DNA of 64,000 nt from Bradyrhizobiaceae bacterium (lineage in GTDB: Bacteria > Pseudomonadota > Alphaproteobacteria > Rhizobiales > Xanthobacteraceae), in the NCBI GenBank assembly GCA_020853885.1, contig JADYXZ010000004.1:124001-188000 (forward strand), read 5' to 3'. The notes under the pieces were generated by a model that ran no database searches, was not told the DNA's origin, and was given only the letters and a program-made list of their open reading frames with translations. Each line of letters starts with the position of its first letter. The stretch's first letter is position 1. Positions 24,663 to 32,780 of the stretch are shown here, piece after piece. Both the position numbers and the translations under genes were made by a program.

Positions 24663-24737
24663 ATTCCCGCGCAAGCGGGAATCCAGAGCAATTTGTGCTC
24701 CCGATTGCCGCCCTTCGGTCCCCGCTTTCGCGGGGAC
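24663..24737. repeat. two short hairpins of a dispersed repeat
   Basis: ATTCCCGC-GCAA-GCGGGAAT (24663-24682) and GTCCCCGC-TTTC-GCGGGGAC (24718-24737) are perfect 8-bp stems in the miaA-msrQ convergent gap, of the type found at many intergenic sites in related genomes. They may act as bidirectional terminators. Confidence 0.65.
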
Positions 24738-24793
24738 GAGCGGAGTGCTGGGTTGTTTGCGCGCCGCGCTGCAGCCGGGACGACGGCTTGTTG

Positions 24794-25690
24794 CTATTCC
24801 GCAGCCCGCAACTTCGTGCGCGCGGACTCGCGCGGCCAGAGCCATTGCGCGGCGGCGCTCATCAGCGCGACGGCAATGCCCGTCGCCAGCGCCCACCACA
24901 TGGGGCGGATGGAAATGTCGAACATCAGGTTCACTTCCAGCACGCGCCTCGCACTGATGCCGGTGAGCGTGCCGTACCAGCCGGCCTCGAACACGGCAGT
25001 CAAAAGCGCGGCAACGACGGCGAGGACGAGCAGCGAAACGAAGCCGGTGTCGCGCCGCCAGCGATGCATGATGCGCCAGCCGAGCAGCCAGAACAGAAAA
25101 CCCATCATCAGGGTCGGCTCGTAGATATCGAGCTTCTTCTGCATGGCGAAGTGGACGATGGCGAGCACGCCGATGAGATAGACGAGGCGGTGCAGCGTGT
25201 TCCAGCGCGCGCCGAGGCGGCGCACGGCGGCGTCGGTCGAAGTGGATGCGAGCGCGATCAGGCACAGCAGCGCGGTGAAGCCGATGGTGAGATAAATGCG
25301 CAGCACGATTTCCGATGCAACCATGTCGAGACGGAATTTCTGGTCGGTGATGTAGAGGCAGAAGTGAACGAACGCGTAGCAGGCGGCGGCGACGCCGATG
25401 GTGCGGCGCGCGTTCAAGAGCTTCGGCCAGTTGAACAGCCGCCGCGCGGGGGTGATGGCGAGGGCGAGCAGGATGAAGCGGACGGTCCAGCGCCCGGTAT
25501 AGAGAATGGCGTCGTTGATCGGCCGGCCGCCGAGGCCGACGCCCGGTCCCGGCGTGCGTTCGGGCAGGCCCGCGCCGAGGTCGCCCATCCAGGCGCGCGT
25601 GAGCAGCCACAGCATCGGCACCGTGGCGACGACGAAGGCGGCGATTTTCTCAGGCGACCAGCGGCCGGTCTTTTCGCGCAGGAACGGCAT
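24794..25690 (-). CDS. msrQ: MsrQ-like heme-binding membrane subunit
   Basis: 298 residues, polytopic, of the ferric reductase-like transmembrane family. It has an N-terminal extension and helix (EKIAAFVVATVPMLWLLTRAW), then the MsrQ core: GRWTVRFILLALAITPARRLF, RRTIGVAAACYAFVHFCLYI, then RWNTLHRLVYLIGVLAIVHFAMQKK, with His residues spaced for b-type hemes. MsrQ passes electrons to the periplasmic methionine sulfoxide reductase MsrP. An msrP gene is normally adjacent but none is seen here. A 298-residue length exceeds the usual 200-220 because of extra helices at the C-terminus. Confidence 0.82.
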   Translation of the reverse strand: MPFLREKTGRWSPEKIAAFVVATVPMLWLLTRAWMGDLGAGLPERTPGPGVGLGGRPINDAILYTGRWTVRFILLALAITPARRLFNWPKLLNARRTIGVAAACYAFVHFCLYITDQKFRLDMVASEIVLRIYLTIGFTALLCLIALASTSTDAAVRRLGARWNTLHRLVYLIGVLAIVHFAMQKKLDIYEPTLMMGFLFWLLGWRIMHRWRRDTGFVSLLVLAVVAALLTAVFEAGWYGTLTGISARRVLEVNLMFDISIRPMWWALATGIAVALMSAAAQWLWPRESARTKLRAAE

Positions 25691-25710
25691 CTCGGGGTTC
25701 CGGCGCGGCG

Positions 25711-26766
25711 TCAGGGCCGCGCGGCGTAGAACAGGTTCACCTGGCTTTTGATCCCCAGCAAATCAAATTGCCGGAAGCCGGCGGCGCGCACCAGCTCCTC
25801 CGTGCGCGCGGGCCCGAGGCAGGTGCCGAGCCCAGGCCCGCCGCGCGCAAGCGACTGGGTCATGCAGTGGAAGAGGCTGAAGCCATAGAACATGGTCGCG
25901 ACGGGATTGACGTTGTCCTTGAGCTGGTCGGCGGCCTTGGGCTCGATGATGAAGAGCGTCCCTTCGGGCTTCAGGAGCGCGCGGATTTCCGCGAGCGTCT
26001 CCTGCGGCGCTGCAAGGTCGTGCAGCGCGTCGCAGAGCGTGACGAGATCGAAGCCGCCGTCCGCCTTTGTGTCGGTGGTGGTCTGCGCGAGGAAGCGGAT
26101 GCGGTCGCCCAATCCTTCGGCCGCAGCGGCCTCCTTTGCCTGACGGATCGATTCCGCGTCGGGGTCGATGCCGGACACTTCCGCTTTGGGAAAAGCCCTG
26201 GCGACCGCGATGCAGACGCGGCCGGCGCCGCAGCCGACATCGAGCACGCGGCCGCCTGCTTCGAGCGCGCGCACGACATTGGGCATGGCCTGCAGCCAGT
26301 AGCTCGCGAGGCGGTGCTCGTAGTTGCCGCGGTTGATGAGGTCGAGGCCGTGGACGCCGTCGGCGCCGATATCCTCGAAGCGCACGCCGCCGCCCTTCTC
26401 GAAGGCGGCCGCTACCTCGGGTGCGGCGCGTAGCATCACCGGCGCCACGGCAAAGAGGCCGCCAACGAAATGGTCGGTGCCGTCCGAGGCGAGGAGATAG
26501 GCGTGCTCGTCGGGCAGGGCGTAGGTCTCGCGCGCCGGGTCGTAGGCGAGATAGCCCGCGCTCGTCATGCCGCGCAGCCATTCCTCGACGTAGCGGGGCT
26601 TAAGCTTCGACTCGCGCACCACGTCGTCGAGCCGCATCGGACCCTTGCCGGCCATGGCGCGGAACAGGCCGGTCCTGACCCCCACATAGGCCATGCCGGC
26701 AGTCATGGCGCCCGCCATGTCGGCGAAGAGCCGGTCGGTGAAGGCCCTGATCTTCTGCTTGTCCAC
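25711..26766 (-). CDS. class I SAM-dependent methyltransferase with winged-helix N-terminus
   Basis: 351 residues. The N-terminal part (about 1-100) is a winged-helix dimerisation-like region: AGMAYVGVRTGLFRAM, RLDDVVRESKLKPRYVEEWLRGMTSAGYL. The Rossmann methyltransferase core begins VLDVGCGAGRVCIAVA (SAM motif I, about 174-189), continues GIDPDAESIRQAK (ribose-binding acidic residue) and DLVTLCDALHDLAAP (motif III/IV). This architecture occurs in O-methyltransferase-like proteins and Rv2258c homologues. The substrate is unknown. The stop is 20 bases before msrQ, same strand, so the two may form an operon. Confidence 0.85.
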   Translation of the reverse strand: MDKQKIRAFTDRLFADMAGAMTAGMAYVGVRTGLFRAMAGKGPMRLDDVVRESKLKPRYVEEWLRGMTSAGYLAYDPARETYALPDEHAYLLASDGTDHFVGGLFAVAPVMLRAAPEVAAAFEKGGGVRFEDIGADGVHGLDLINRGNYEHRLASYWLQAMPNVVRALEAGGRVLDVGCGAGRVCIAVARAFPKAEVSGIDPDAESIRQAKEAAAAEGLGDRIRFLAQTTTDTKADGGFDLVTLCDALHDLAAPQETLAEIRALLKPEGTLFIIEPKAADQLKDNVNPVATMFYGFSLFHCMTQSLARGGPGLGTCLGPARTEELVRAAGFRQFDLLGIKSQVNLFYAARP

Positions 26767-26846
26767 GTTCGCCTCCCGCGGGCTTGGGGCCTCGCCGTGA
26801 TCTTCGCCTACTCTAGTGGGGCCTGAAACGGCTCGCCGCGCCCGGC

Positions 26847-26874
26847 TTGACTTTCAGCCGGCCGTCAGTAGATT
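26847..26874 (+). promoter_or_regulatory. probable ilv operon promoter
   Basis: TTGACT (26847-26852) and TAGATT (26869-26874) are 16 bases apart, placing a start near 26881, about 25 bases before the leader peptide ATG at 26906. Confidence 0.45.
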
Positions 26875-26905
26875 GCCCGCAACTTTGGAACCGAAGCGGC
26901 CCGAC

Positions 26906-26953
26906 ATGCGTAATTTTATTTCGCTTATCGTAGTAGGGAGGCGCGCCGCCTGA
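26906..26953 (+). CDS. ilvL: ilv operon leader peptide (attenuator)
   Basis: A 15-codon frame encodes MRNFISLIVVGRRAA. Five of the first ten residues are Ile, Leu or Val (ISLIVV), in codons ATT, CTT, ATC, GTA, GTA, mostly unlike the neighbouring genes, which favour GC-ending codons. It is followed by mutually exclusive stems: GCGCGCC (26941-26947) can pair with GGCGCGC (26982-26988), and a terminator-like hairpin lies at 26990-27009. This is the classic layout for ribosome-mediated attenuation of branched-chain amino-acid synthesis, placed 113 bases before the acetolactate synthase start. Stalling at Ile/Leu/Val codons would favour read-through. Confidence 0.8.
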   Translation: MRNFISLIVVGRRAA

Positions 26954-26989
26954 AAGACGGCCGAGGGGCTGTTTTTTGGCTGGCGCGCG

Positions 26990-27011
26990 AAGGGCCCTTC
27001 CGGGCCCTTTT
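26990..27011 (+). terminator. ilv attenuator terminator hairpin
   Basis: AAGGGCCC (26990-26997) and GGGCCCTT (27002-27009) form a perfect 8-bp stem around TTCC, followed by TTCGATT. The stem competes with pairing of the adjacent 26982-26988 segment, giving a terminator/antiterminator switch. Confidence 0.7.
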
Positions 27012-27065
27012 CGATTCTGAAGGGTCTTCTGTGGCTGAACTGGCGACGAGTGACGGAGCGGGACG

Positions 27066-28826
27066 ATGCAAAAGGAAATGACCGGCGCGGAGATGGTGAT
27101 CCAGGCGCTGCTCGATCAGGGCGTGGAGCATATCTTCGGCTATCCCGGCGGCGCGGTGCTGCCGATCTATGACGCGCTGTTCCAGCAGGACAAGCTGAGG
27201 CACGTGCTCGTGCGCCATGAGCAGGGCGCGGTGCACGCGGCCGAAGGCTATGCGCGGTCCTCGGGCAAGGTCGGGGCGGTGCTCGTCACCTCCGGGCCGG
27301 GTGCCACGAACGCCGTCACCGGCCTCACCGACGCGCTGATGGATTCGATCCCGATCGTCGTGCTGACGGGCCAAGTGCCGACGCATCTCATCGGCAACGA
27401 CGCATTCCAGGAATGCGACACGGTCGGCATCACGCGGCCATGCACGAAGCACAATTATCTCGTGAAGAACGTGAACGATCTTTCGCGCATTTTGCACGAA
27501 GCGTTCTATGTCGCGGCGAATGGCCGGCCGGGGCCGGTCGTGGTCGACATCCCGAAGGATATCCAGTTCGCCAAGGGCACCTACGTCGGGCCGAAGAACA
27601 TCCAGCACAAGACGTACCAGCCCAAACTCAAGGGCGATCTCGATAAGGTGAAAGCCGCGGTCGAGCTGATGCGTCATGCGAAAAAGCCGGTGTTCTACAC
27701 CGGCGGCGGCATCATCAATTCCGGCAAGGAAGCGTCGGTGCTCCTGCGCGAGCTTGTGAAGCTCACGGGCTTCCCGATCACCTCGACGCTGATGGGGCTC
27801 GGCGCGTATCCCGCGGCCGATCCGCAATGGCTCGGCATGCTCGGCATGCACGGCACCTACGAAGCCAATCTCACGATGCACGATTGCGATGTGATGATCT
27901 GCATCGGCGCGCGCTTCGACGACCGCATCACCGGGCGGCTCGACGCGTTCTCGCCGGGCTCGAAGAAGATCCACGTCGACATCGACCCGTCGTCGATCAA
28001 CAAGAACGTGCATGTCGACCTCGCCATCGTCGGCGACTGCGCGCACGTCCTGGAGGACATGGTGCGGCTGTGGCGCGCGGGCTCGGTCACGCCCGACAAG
28101 AAGGCGCTCGCCGCATGGTGGAAGCAGATCGACGAATGGCGCGGGAAGAAGTCGCTCGCCTACAAGAACTCGAAGGAGATCATCAAGCCGCAGTACGCAA
28201 TCCAGCGGCTCTATGAGTTCACCAAGGGCTTGGACGCCTACATCACGACCGAAGTCGGCCAGCACCAGATGTGGGCGGCGCAGTTCTACCAGTTCCAGGA
28301 GCCGCGCCGGTGGATGACCTCGGGCGGGCTCGGCACCATGGGCTACGGCCTGCCGGCCGCGGTCGGCGTGCAGATGGCGCATCCGAAGTCGCTCGTCATC
28401 GACATCGCCGGCGAGGCGAGCGTGCTCATGACCATGCAGGAGATGTCGACGGCCGCGCAGTACGACCTGCCGATCAAGATCTTCATCCTCAACAACCAGT
28501 ACATGGGCATGGTGCGCCAGTGGCAGGAGCTGCTGCACGGCGGGCGCTATTCGCACTCCTACACCGAGTCGCTGCCGGATTTCGTGAAGCTCGCCGAGGC
28601 GTATCATTGCGTCGGCATGCGCTGCGAGAAGCCGGGCGACCTCGACGCCGCGATCCAGGAGATGATCAAAGTGAAGAAGCCGGTGATCTTCGACTGCGTC
28701 GTCGATCAGGCGGAGAACTGCTTCCCGATGATCCCGTCCGGCCGCGCGCACAACGAGATGCTCCTGGGCGACGCGGGCGTTTCGGTCGAGGATGCCATCA
28801 CCGAAGAGGGGAAGGTGCTGGTGTAG
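27066..28826 (+). CDS. ilvB: acetolactate synthase large subunit
   Basis: 586 residues with the three-domain ThDP-enzyme fold. N-terminal: MTGAEMVIQALLDQGVEHIFGYPGGAVLPIYDAL, with the catalytic Glu in RHEQGAVHAAEGYARSSGKVG. Middle FAD-binding domain includes GRPGPVVVDIPKDIQ. C-terminal ThDP domain: SGGLGTMGYGLPAAVG and IDIAGEASVLMTMQEMSTAAQ...ILNNQYMGMV. The metal-binding GDG motif reads GEA, Glu replacing Asp, as I recall from other rhizobial homologues. It condenses pyruvate (or pyruvate plus 2-oxobutyrate), the first step of Val/Leu/Ile synthesis. Its start has a GGAGCGGG ribosome site. The gene is controlled by the leader upstream. Confidence 0.95.
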   Translation: MQKEMTGAEMVIQALLDQGVEHIFGYPGGAVLPIYDALFQQDKLRHVLVRHEQGAVHAAEGYARSSGKVGAVLVTSGPGATNAVTGLTDALMDSIPIVVLTGQVPTHLIGNDAFQECDTVGITRPCTKHNYLVKNVNDLSRILHEAFYVAANGRPGPVVVDIPKDIQFAKGTYVGPKNIQHKTYQPKLKGDLDKVKAAVELMRHAKKPVFYTGGGIINSGKEASVLLRELVKLTGFPITSTLMGLGAYPAADPQWLGMLGMHGTYEANLTMHDCDVMICIGARFDDRITGRLDAFSPGSKKIHVDIDPSSINKNVHVDLAIVGDCAHVLEDMVRLWRAGSVTPDKKALAAWWKQIDEWRGKKSLAYKNSKEIIKPQYAIQRLYEFTKGLDAYITTEVGQHQMWAAQFYQFQEPRRWMTSGGLGTMGYGLPAAVGVQMAHPKSLVIDIAGEASVLMTMQEMSTAAQYDLPIKIFILNNQYMGMVRQWQELLHGGRYSHSYTESLPDFVKLAEAYHCVGMRCEKPGDLDAAIQEMIKVKKPVIFDCVVDQAENCFPMIPSGRAHNEMLLGDAGVSVEDAITEEGKVLV

Positions 28827-28834
28827 CTGCAATC

Positions 28835-29008
28835 GGCCTTATGGTGAGGAGCCGAGCGAAGCCCGGCGTCTCGAACCTCGCAAGTCAGGCTAGCCCGACT
28901 TGCGCATATGAAGTGCCAATCTCGGGTAAACCCGAGATTGGTGGCCGCCCTCATCCTTCGAGACGCGCGCCTTCGCTACGCGATGGCGCGCTCCTCAGGA
29001 TGAGGGCG
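28835..29008. repeat. composite palindromic repeat between ilvB and ilvN
   Basis: A 174-base mosaic of hairpins occupies most of the 214-base ilvB-ilvN gap. It has a GGCCTTATGGTGAGG...GGCGTCTCGAA half-unit, GCAAGTCAGG...CCCGACTTGC (28880-28903), CCAATCTCGGGT...ACCCGAGATTGG (about 28916-28941), and a full CCCTCATCC...GGATGAGGG unit (28948-29007). Lying inside an operon, it could lower or stabilise expression of the downstream genes relative to ilvB. It resembles the repeats at 7038, 36743 and 37843. Confidence 0.8.
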
Positions 29009-29040
29009 TATGTTGAAAGAATGCTGGAAAGGCTATTCGC

Positions 29041-29586
29041 GTGAACACAACCGCAACCACTCATTATCCCGCCGCCAAGGAAACGCAGCAGATCGAGCAC
29101 CGCACGCTGTCGATCCTCGTCGACAACGAGCCGGGCGTGCTCGCCCGCGTGATCGGCCTGTTCTCCGGCCGCGGCTACAATATCGACAGCCTTACCGTGT
29201 CCGAGACCGAGCACGAGCAGCATCTGTCACGCATCACCATCGCGACGCAGGGCACGCCGATGGTGATCGAGCAGATCAAGAACCAGCTCGAGCGGCTGGT
29301 GCCGGTGCACCGCGTGGTCGATCTCACCGCGGGCATGACCGCGATCGAGCGCGAGATCGCGCTCGTGAAGGTGCGCGGCAAGGACAACAACCGGGTCGAG
29401 GCGCTGCGGCTCGCCGACGCGTTCCGCGCCCGCGTGATCGACGCCACGACCGAGAGCTTCGTGTTCGAGATCACCGGCAAGTCGGACAAGATCGACCAGT
29501 TCGTGGTGCTGATGGCACCGCTCGGCCTCGTCGAGGTCTCGCGCTCGGGCATCGTCGCCATCGGCCGCGGGCCGGAGGGCATGTAA
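29041..29586 (+). CDS. ilvN: acetolactate synthase small (regulatory) subunit
   Basis: 181 residues with a GTG start. An ACT domain occupies about residues 22-95: HRTLSILVDNEPGVLARVIGLFSGRGYNIDSLTVSETEHEQHLSRITIAT. The second half (about 100-175) is the IlvH-type C-terminal domain: EREIALVKVRGKDNNRVEALRLADAFRARVIDATTESFVFEITG. It activates the large subunit and confers valine feedback inhibition; the Gly/Asn residues of GRGYNIDSL form the Val site. Length and C-terminal domain match IlvH-type subunits. GGAAAGG serves as ribosome site. Confidence 0.95.
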   Translation: MNTTATTHYPAAKETQQIEHRTLSILVDNEPGVLARVIGLFSGRGYNIDSLTVSETEHEQHLSRITIATQGTPMVIEQIKNQLERLVPVHRVVDLTAGMTAIEREIALVKVRGKDNNRVEALRLADAFRARVIDATTESFVFEITGKSDKIDQFVVLMAPLGLVEVSRSGIVAIGRGPEGM

Positions 29587-29629
29587 GGCGGCGTTTTTGC
29601 CGCTTGTGCCGCCGTTCCGTTCAACCTAG

Positions 29630-30685
<1,056 letters not shown>

Positions 30686-30702
30686 TCCGCGGTTTTGCGA
30701 AC

Positions 30703-30722
30703 GGGCTCGCTGGCGCGAGCCC
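30703..30722. repeat. 8-bp hairpin after ilvC
   Basis: GGGCTCGC-TGGC-GCGAGCCC is a perfect stem-loop 18 bases after the ilvC stop and just before the duplicated ilvC tail. It has no T-run, and may be an extragenic palindrome that mediated a rearrangement. Confidence 0.6.
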
Positions 30723-30726
30723 TATG

Positions 30727-30767
30727 GGATCAAGCAGCGGGCGCTGGTCGACAAGTCACGCAATTAG
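30727..30767 (+). pseudogene. diverged duplicate of the ilvC 3' end
   Basis: Bases 30729-30767 encode [12 protein letters not shown] and a TAG stop, against [12 protein letters not shown] and TGA at the end of ilvC (30647-30685). The first 20 bases are identical; the later differences fall in codon-conserving fashion (GTG/GTC, AGC/TCA, AAG/CGC, AAC/AAT). No other part of ilvC is repeated. This looks like the end of a homologous ilvC allele left by recombination, not a recent tandem slip. Confidence 0.75.
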
Positions 30768-30772
30768 GATGG

Positions 30773-30848
30773 CGTCATTGCGAGCGAAGCGAAGCAATCC
30801 AGGATGAAAATGCCTGGATCGCTTCGTCGCTACGCTCCTCGCGATGAC
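30773..30848. repeat. dispersed repeat of the CATTGCGAGCGAAGCGAAGC type
   Basis: A palindromic unit: TCATTGCGAGCGAAGCGAAGC (partly) pairs with GCTTCGTCGCTACGCTCCTCGCGATGA, with an inner AATCCAGGATG/TGCCTGGATCG stem. Similar units are frequent between genes in Bradyrhizobium-like genomes. No gene is supported in 30686-30934. Confidence 0.65.
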
Positions 30849-30934
30849 GGCCACCTCAACCTCTCTGCGCCTTGGTCCAATTGGCACCTCCGATGTGATG
30901 CCGCTAACATCGGCCGCTTCGAAAGGAGAGGCCG

Positions 30935-31285
30935 ATGCTTTATCTCGCGCTCAAAGCCGCGCTGTCGGGCGTCATCATCGCGATCGTCTCGGAGGTGGCG
31001 GCGCGGCGGCCGGGACTCGGCGCGCTGATCGTCTCGCTGCCGCTCGTCTCGATCCTCTCGATCATCTGGCTCTGGCGCGACACGGGAGACATTCCGCGGA
31101 TCGCGGCGCACGCGGAGGCCACGTTCTGGCTCGTGCTGCCGACGCTGCCGATGTTCCTCGTGTTTCCGGTGCTATTGCGCGGCGGCATCGGCTTCTGGCC
31201 CGCGCTCGGCGCCTCCTGCGCGCTGACGATCCTGCTTTATCTTCTGACGATCTGGCTGTTGCCGAAGCTCGGCATCTCGATTTGA
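30935..31285 (+). CDS. DUF3147 family small integral membrane protein
   Basis: 116 residues with a strong Shine-Dalgarno (GAAAGGAGAGG). Four hydrophobic helices: [59 protein letters not shown] and [21 protein letters not shown]. The pattern matches DUF3147, small four-helix membrane proteins of unknown function. It stands alone after the ilvC repeat region. No substrate-binding charge pattern can be recognised. Confidence 0.75.
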   Translation: MLYLALKAALSGVIIAIVSEVAARRPGLGALIVSLPLVSILSIIWLWRDTGDIPRIAAHAEATFWLVLPTLPMFLVFPVLLRGGIGFWPALGASCALTILLYLLTIWLLPKLGISI

Positions 31286-31310
31286 GGGCGCCGGGCGCCT
31301 CTATTGCAGC

Positions 31311-31343
31311 GCGGTAGGTCGGCGCACACGCTCAACCTACCGC
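31311..31343. repeat. 9-bp hairpin GCGGTAGGT/ACCTACCGC
   Basis: A perfect 9-bp stem around 15 bases, 25 bases after the DUF3147 stop and ahead of the chemoreceptor gene. It is possibly a terminator or another extragenic palindrome type; there is no T-run. Confidence 0.5.
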
Positions 31344-31430
31344 AATACCGAAAGTTATGTGGTTAAGGTGCCGCTAACGAATTTTTACCAAGTATGGCCC
31401 GCCGGCAGACCGAGATCCCGAACCGCGCGA

Positions 31431-32771
31431 ATGGCACCCGCTCGACTGATTCAAGGCTTCGACGCCCGGCTCGCTCTCTATCAACTGGACGAGCGGGCGC
31501 GCCGCATCGTGCGGGAGGTGCGGCCGGTCATTCTGCCCGTCCTTGACCAAGCCATCGACCGCTGGATCGTGGCGTCGGACAAGCTGCCGGTCGCGGACAT
31601 GATCGCCCGGCACCGGGGCAAGATCAGGGCGCTTGAAATCGGTCATTTCGAAATCCTGCTGAACGGCAATCTCGATCACGACTATGCGGAGTCCTGCGGC
31701 AACATGGTGCGTGAAGAGGCGGCGTTCGGCCTCGACGGCCGCGTGCGCAGCAGCGTCGGCAATTTCGTCCTGCGGGCGGCGTTCGACGCTTTGATACGCA
31801 AGCATCGGTTCTCCCGGGCCAGGCTCGCCGAGCGGGCGAAGATCGTCTCCCAGTTCATCGCCTTCGACGTCGCCAACGCCATGAGCCTGCATCGCGCCGA
31901 GAGCGAGCAGGCGGCCCAGGTGCGGCGCGAGGAGATCGACGGGGCGATCGCGGATTTCAACGTCGCGATCGGCGAGGTGATCGAGGCAATCAAGGAGGCG
32001 TCGATGACGTTGACCGCAAATTGCGCGACGCTGCAGCAGGTGGCCGACCACACCCTGAGCCGCATGGCCTCGGCCACGACGGCGGCCGGGGAGACCACGC
32101 ACCGCATGGAGGTGACCGCGGCGGCGACCGAGGAAATCTCGCAGTCAATCCAGCACATCGGCCAGCAGGCGGCGCGCAGCCTGGAAATGGCGCGCTCGGC
32201 GGTCGGCGACACGCAACGCACGCAGCACAGCATCCGCTCGCTGCACGAGACGGCGGAGCGCATCGGTTCGGTCGTCGGGCTGATCGCCAATATCGCATCG
32301 CAGACGAACCTGCTGGCGCTCAACGCCACCATCGAAGCGGCGAGAGCGGGAGAGAACGGGAAGGGATTTGCCGTCGTCGCTTCCGAGGTGAAGACGCTCG
32401 CGAGCCAGACGGCGCGGGCGACCGACGATATTTCGCGGCAGGTGGCCGCCATTCAGGAGGCCACCAAGCGCTCGCTCGACGAGGTCTCGTCGGTCGCCAA
32501 CGCGATCGATGCCTTGACGGCGGCAGCAAGCGGCATCGCATCGTCGGTCGAGCAGCAGGGCGCGACGACGCGCGAGATGGCGGCAAGCATCCAGACCGTG
32601 GCCGCCAATACGGCGCAGGCCTCGAACGAGATCCGGTCCGTGGAGCAGGCGGCGGGACAAAGCTCTTCCGCGGTTGGCGAAATCGCCGGGTGGACGGCGC
32701 GGCTCGCCGCGCGCGCCAGCGACCTCGAAAGCAAGGTGGCGGCCTTCTTCGATCGCGTGCGCGCGGCCTGA
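31431..32771 (+). CDS. soluble chemoreceptor with degenerate globin-type sensor domain
   Basis: 446 residues from ATG 31431 (GTG 31359 also possible; neither has a clear ribosome site). No membrane helix is present. Residues about 10-155 have the helical layout of globin-coupled sensors: [27 protein letters not shown], then [26 protein letters not shown]. Where heme-binding members have His in xxHxxIGL, this protein has Glu96 (EEAAFGL), so heme binding is doubtful. Residues about 200-440 form the methyl-accepting signalling domain, with the hairpin tip [35 protein letters not shown]. It would signal to CheA/CheW from the cytoplasm. The ligand is unknown. Confidence 0.82.
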   Translation: MAPARLIQGFDARLALYQLDERARRIVREVRPVILPVLDQAIDRWIVASDKLPVADMIARHRGKIRALEIGHFEILLNGNLDHDYAESCGNMVREEAAFGLDGRVRSSVGNFVLRAAFDALIRKHRFSRARLAERAKIVSQFIAFDVANAMSLHRAESEQAAQVRREEIDGAIADFNVAIGEVIEAIKEASMTLTANCATLQQVADHTLSRMASATTAAGETTHRMEVTAAATEEISQSIQHIGQQAARSLEMARSAVGDTQRTQHSIRSLHETAERIGSVVGLIANIASQTNLLALNATIEAARAGENGKGFAVVASEVKTLASQTARATDDISRQVAAIQEATKRSLDEVSSVANAIDALTAAASGIASSVEQQGATTREMAASIQTVAANTAQASNEIRSVEQAAGQSSSAVGEIAGWTARLAARASDLESKVAAFFDRVRAA

Positions 32772-32780
32772 GCGCGGAAA

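Noticed and set aside
26906-27011. Riboswitch upstream of ilvB
   Set aside because: The Ile/Leu/Val leader peptide and terminator explain the leader; no aptamer-like conserved core was seen.
26925-28832. 635-codon minus-strand frame opposite ilvB
   Set aside because: Exact antisense to acetolactate synthase, with low-complexity Arg/His composition and no motif.
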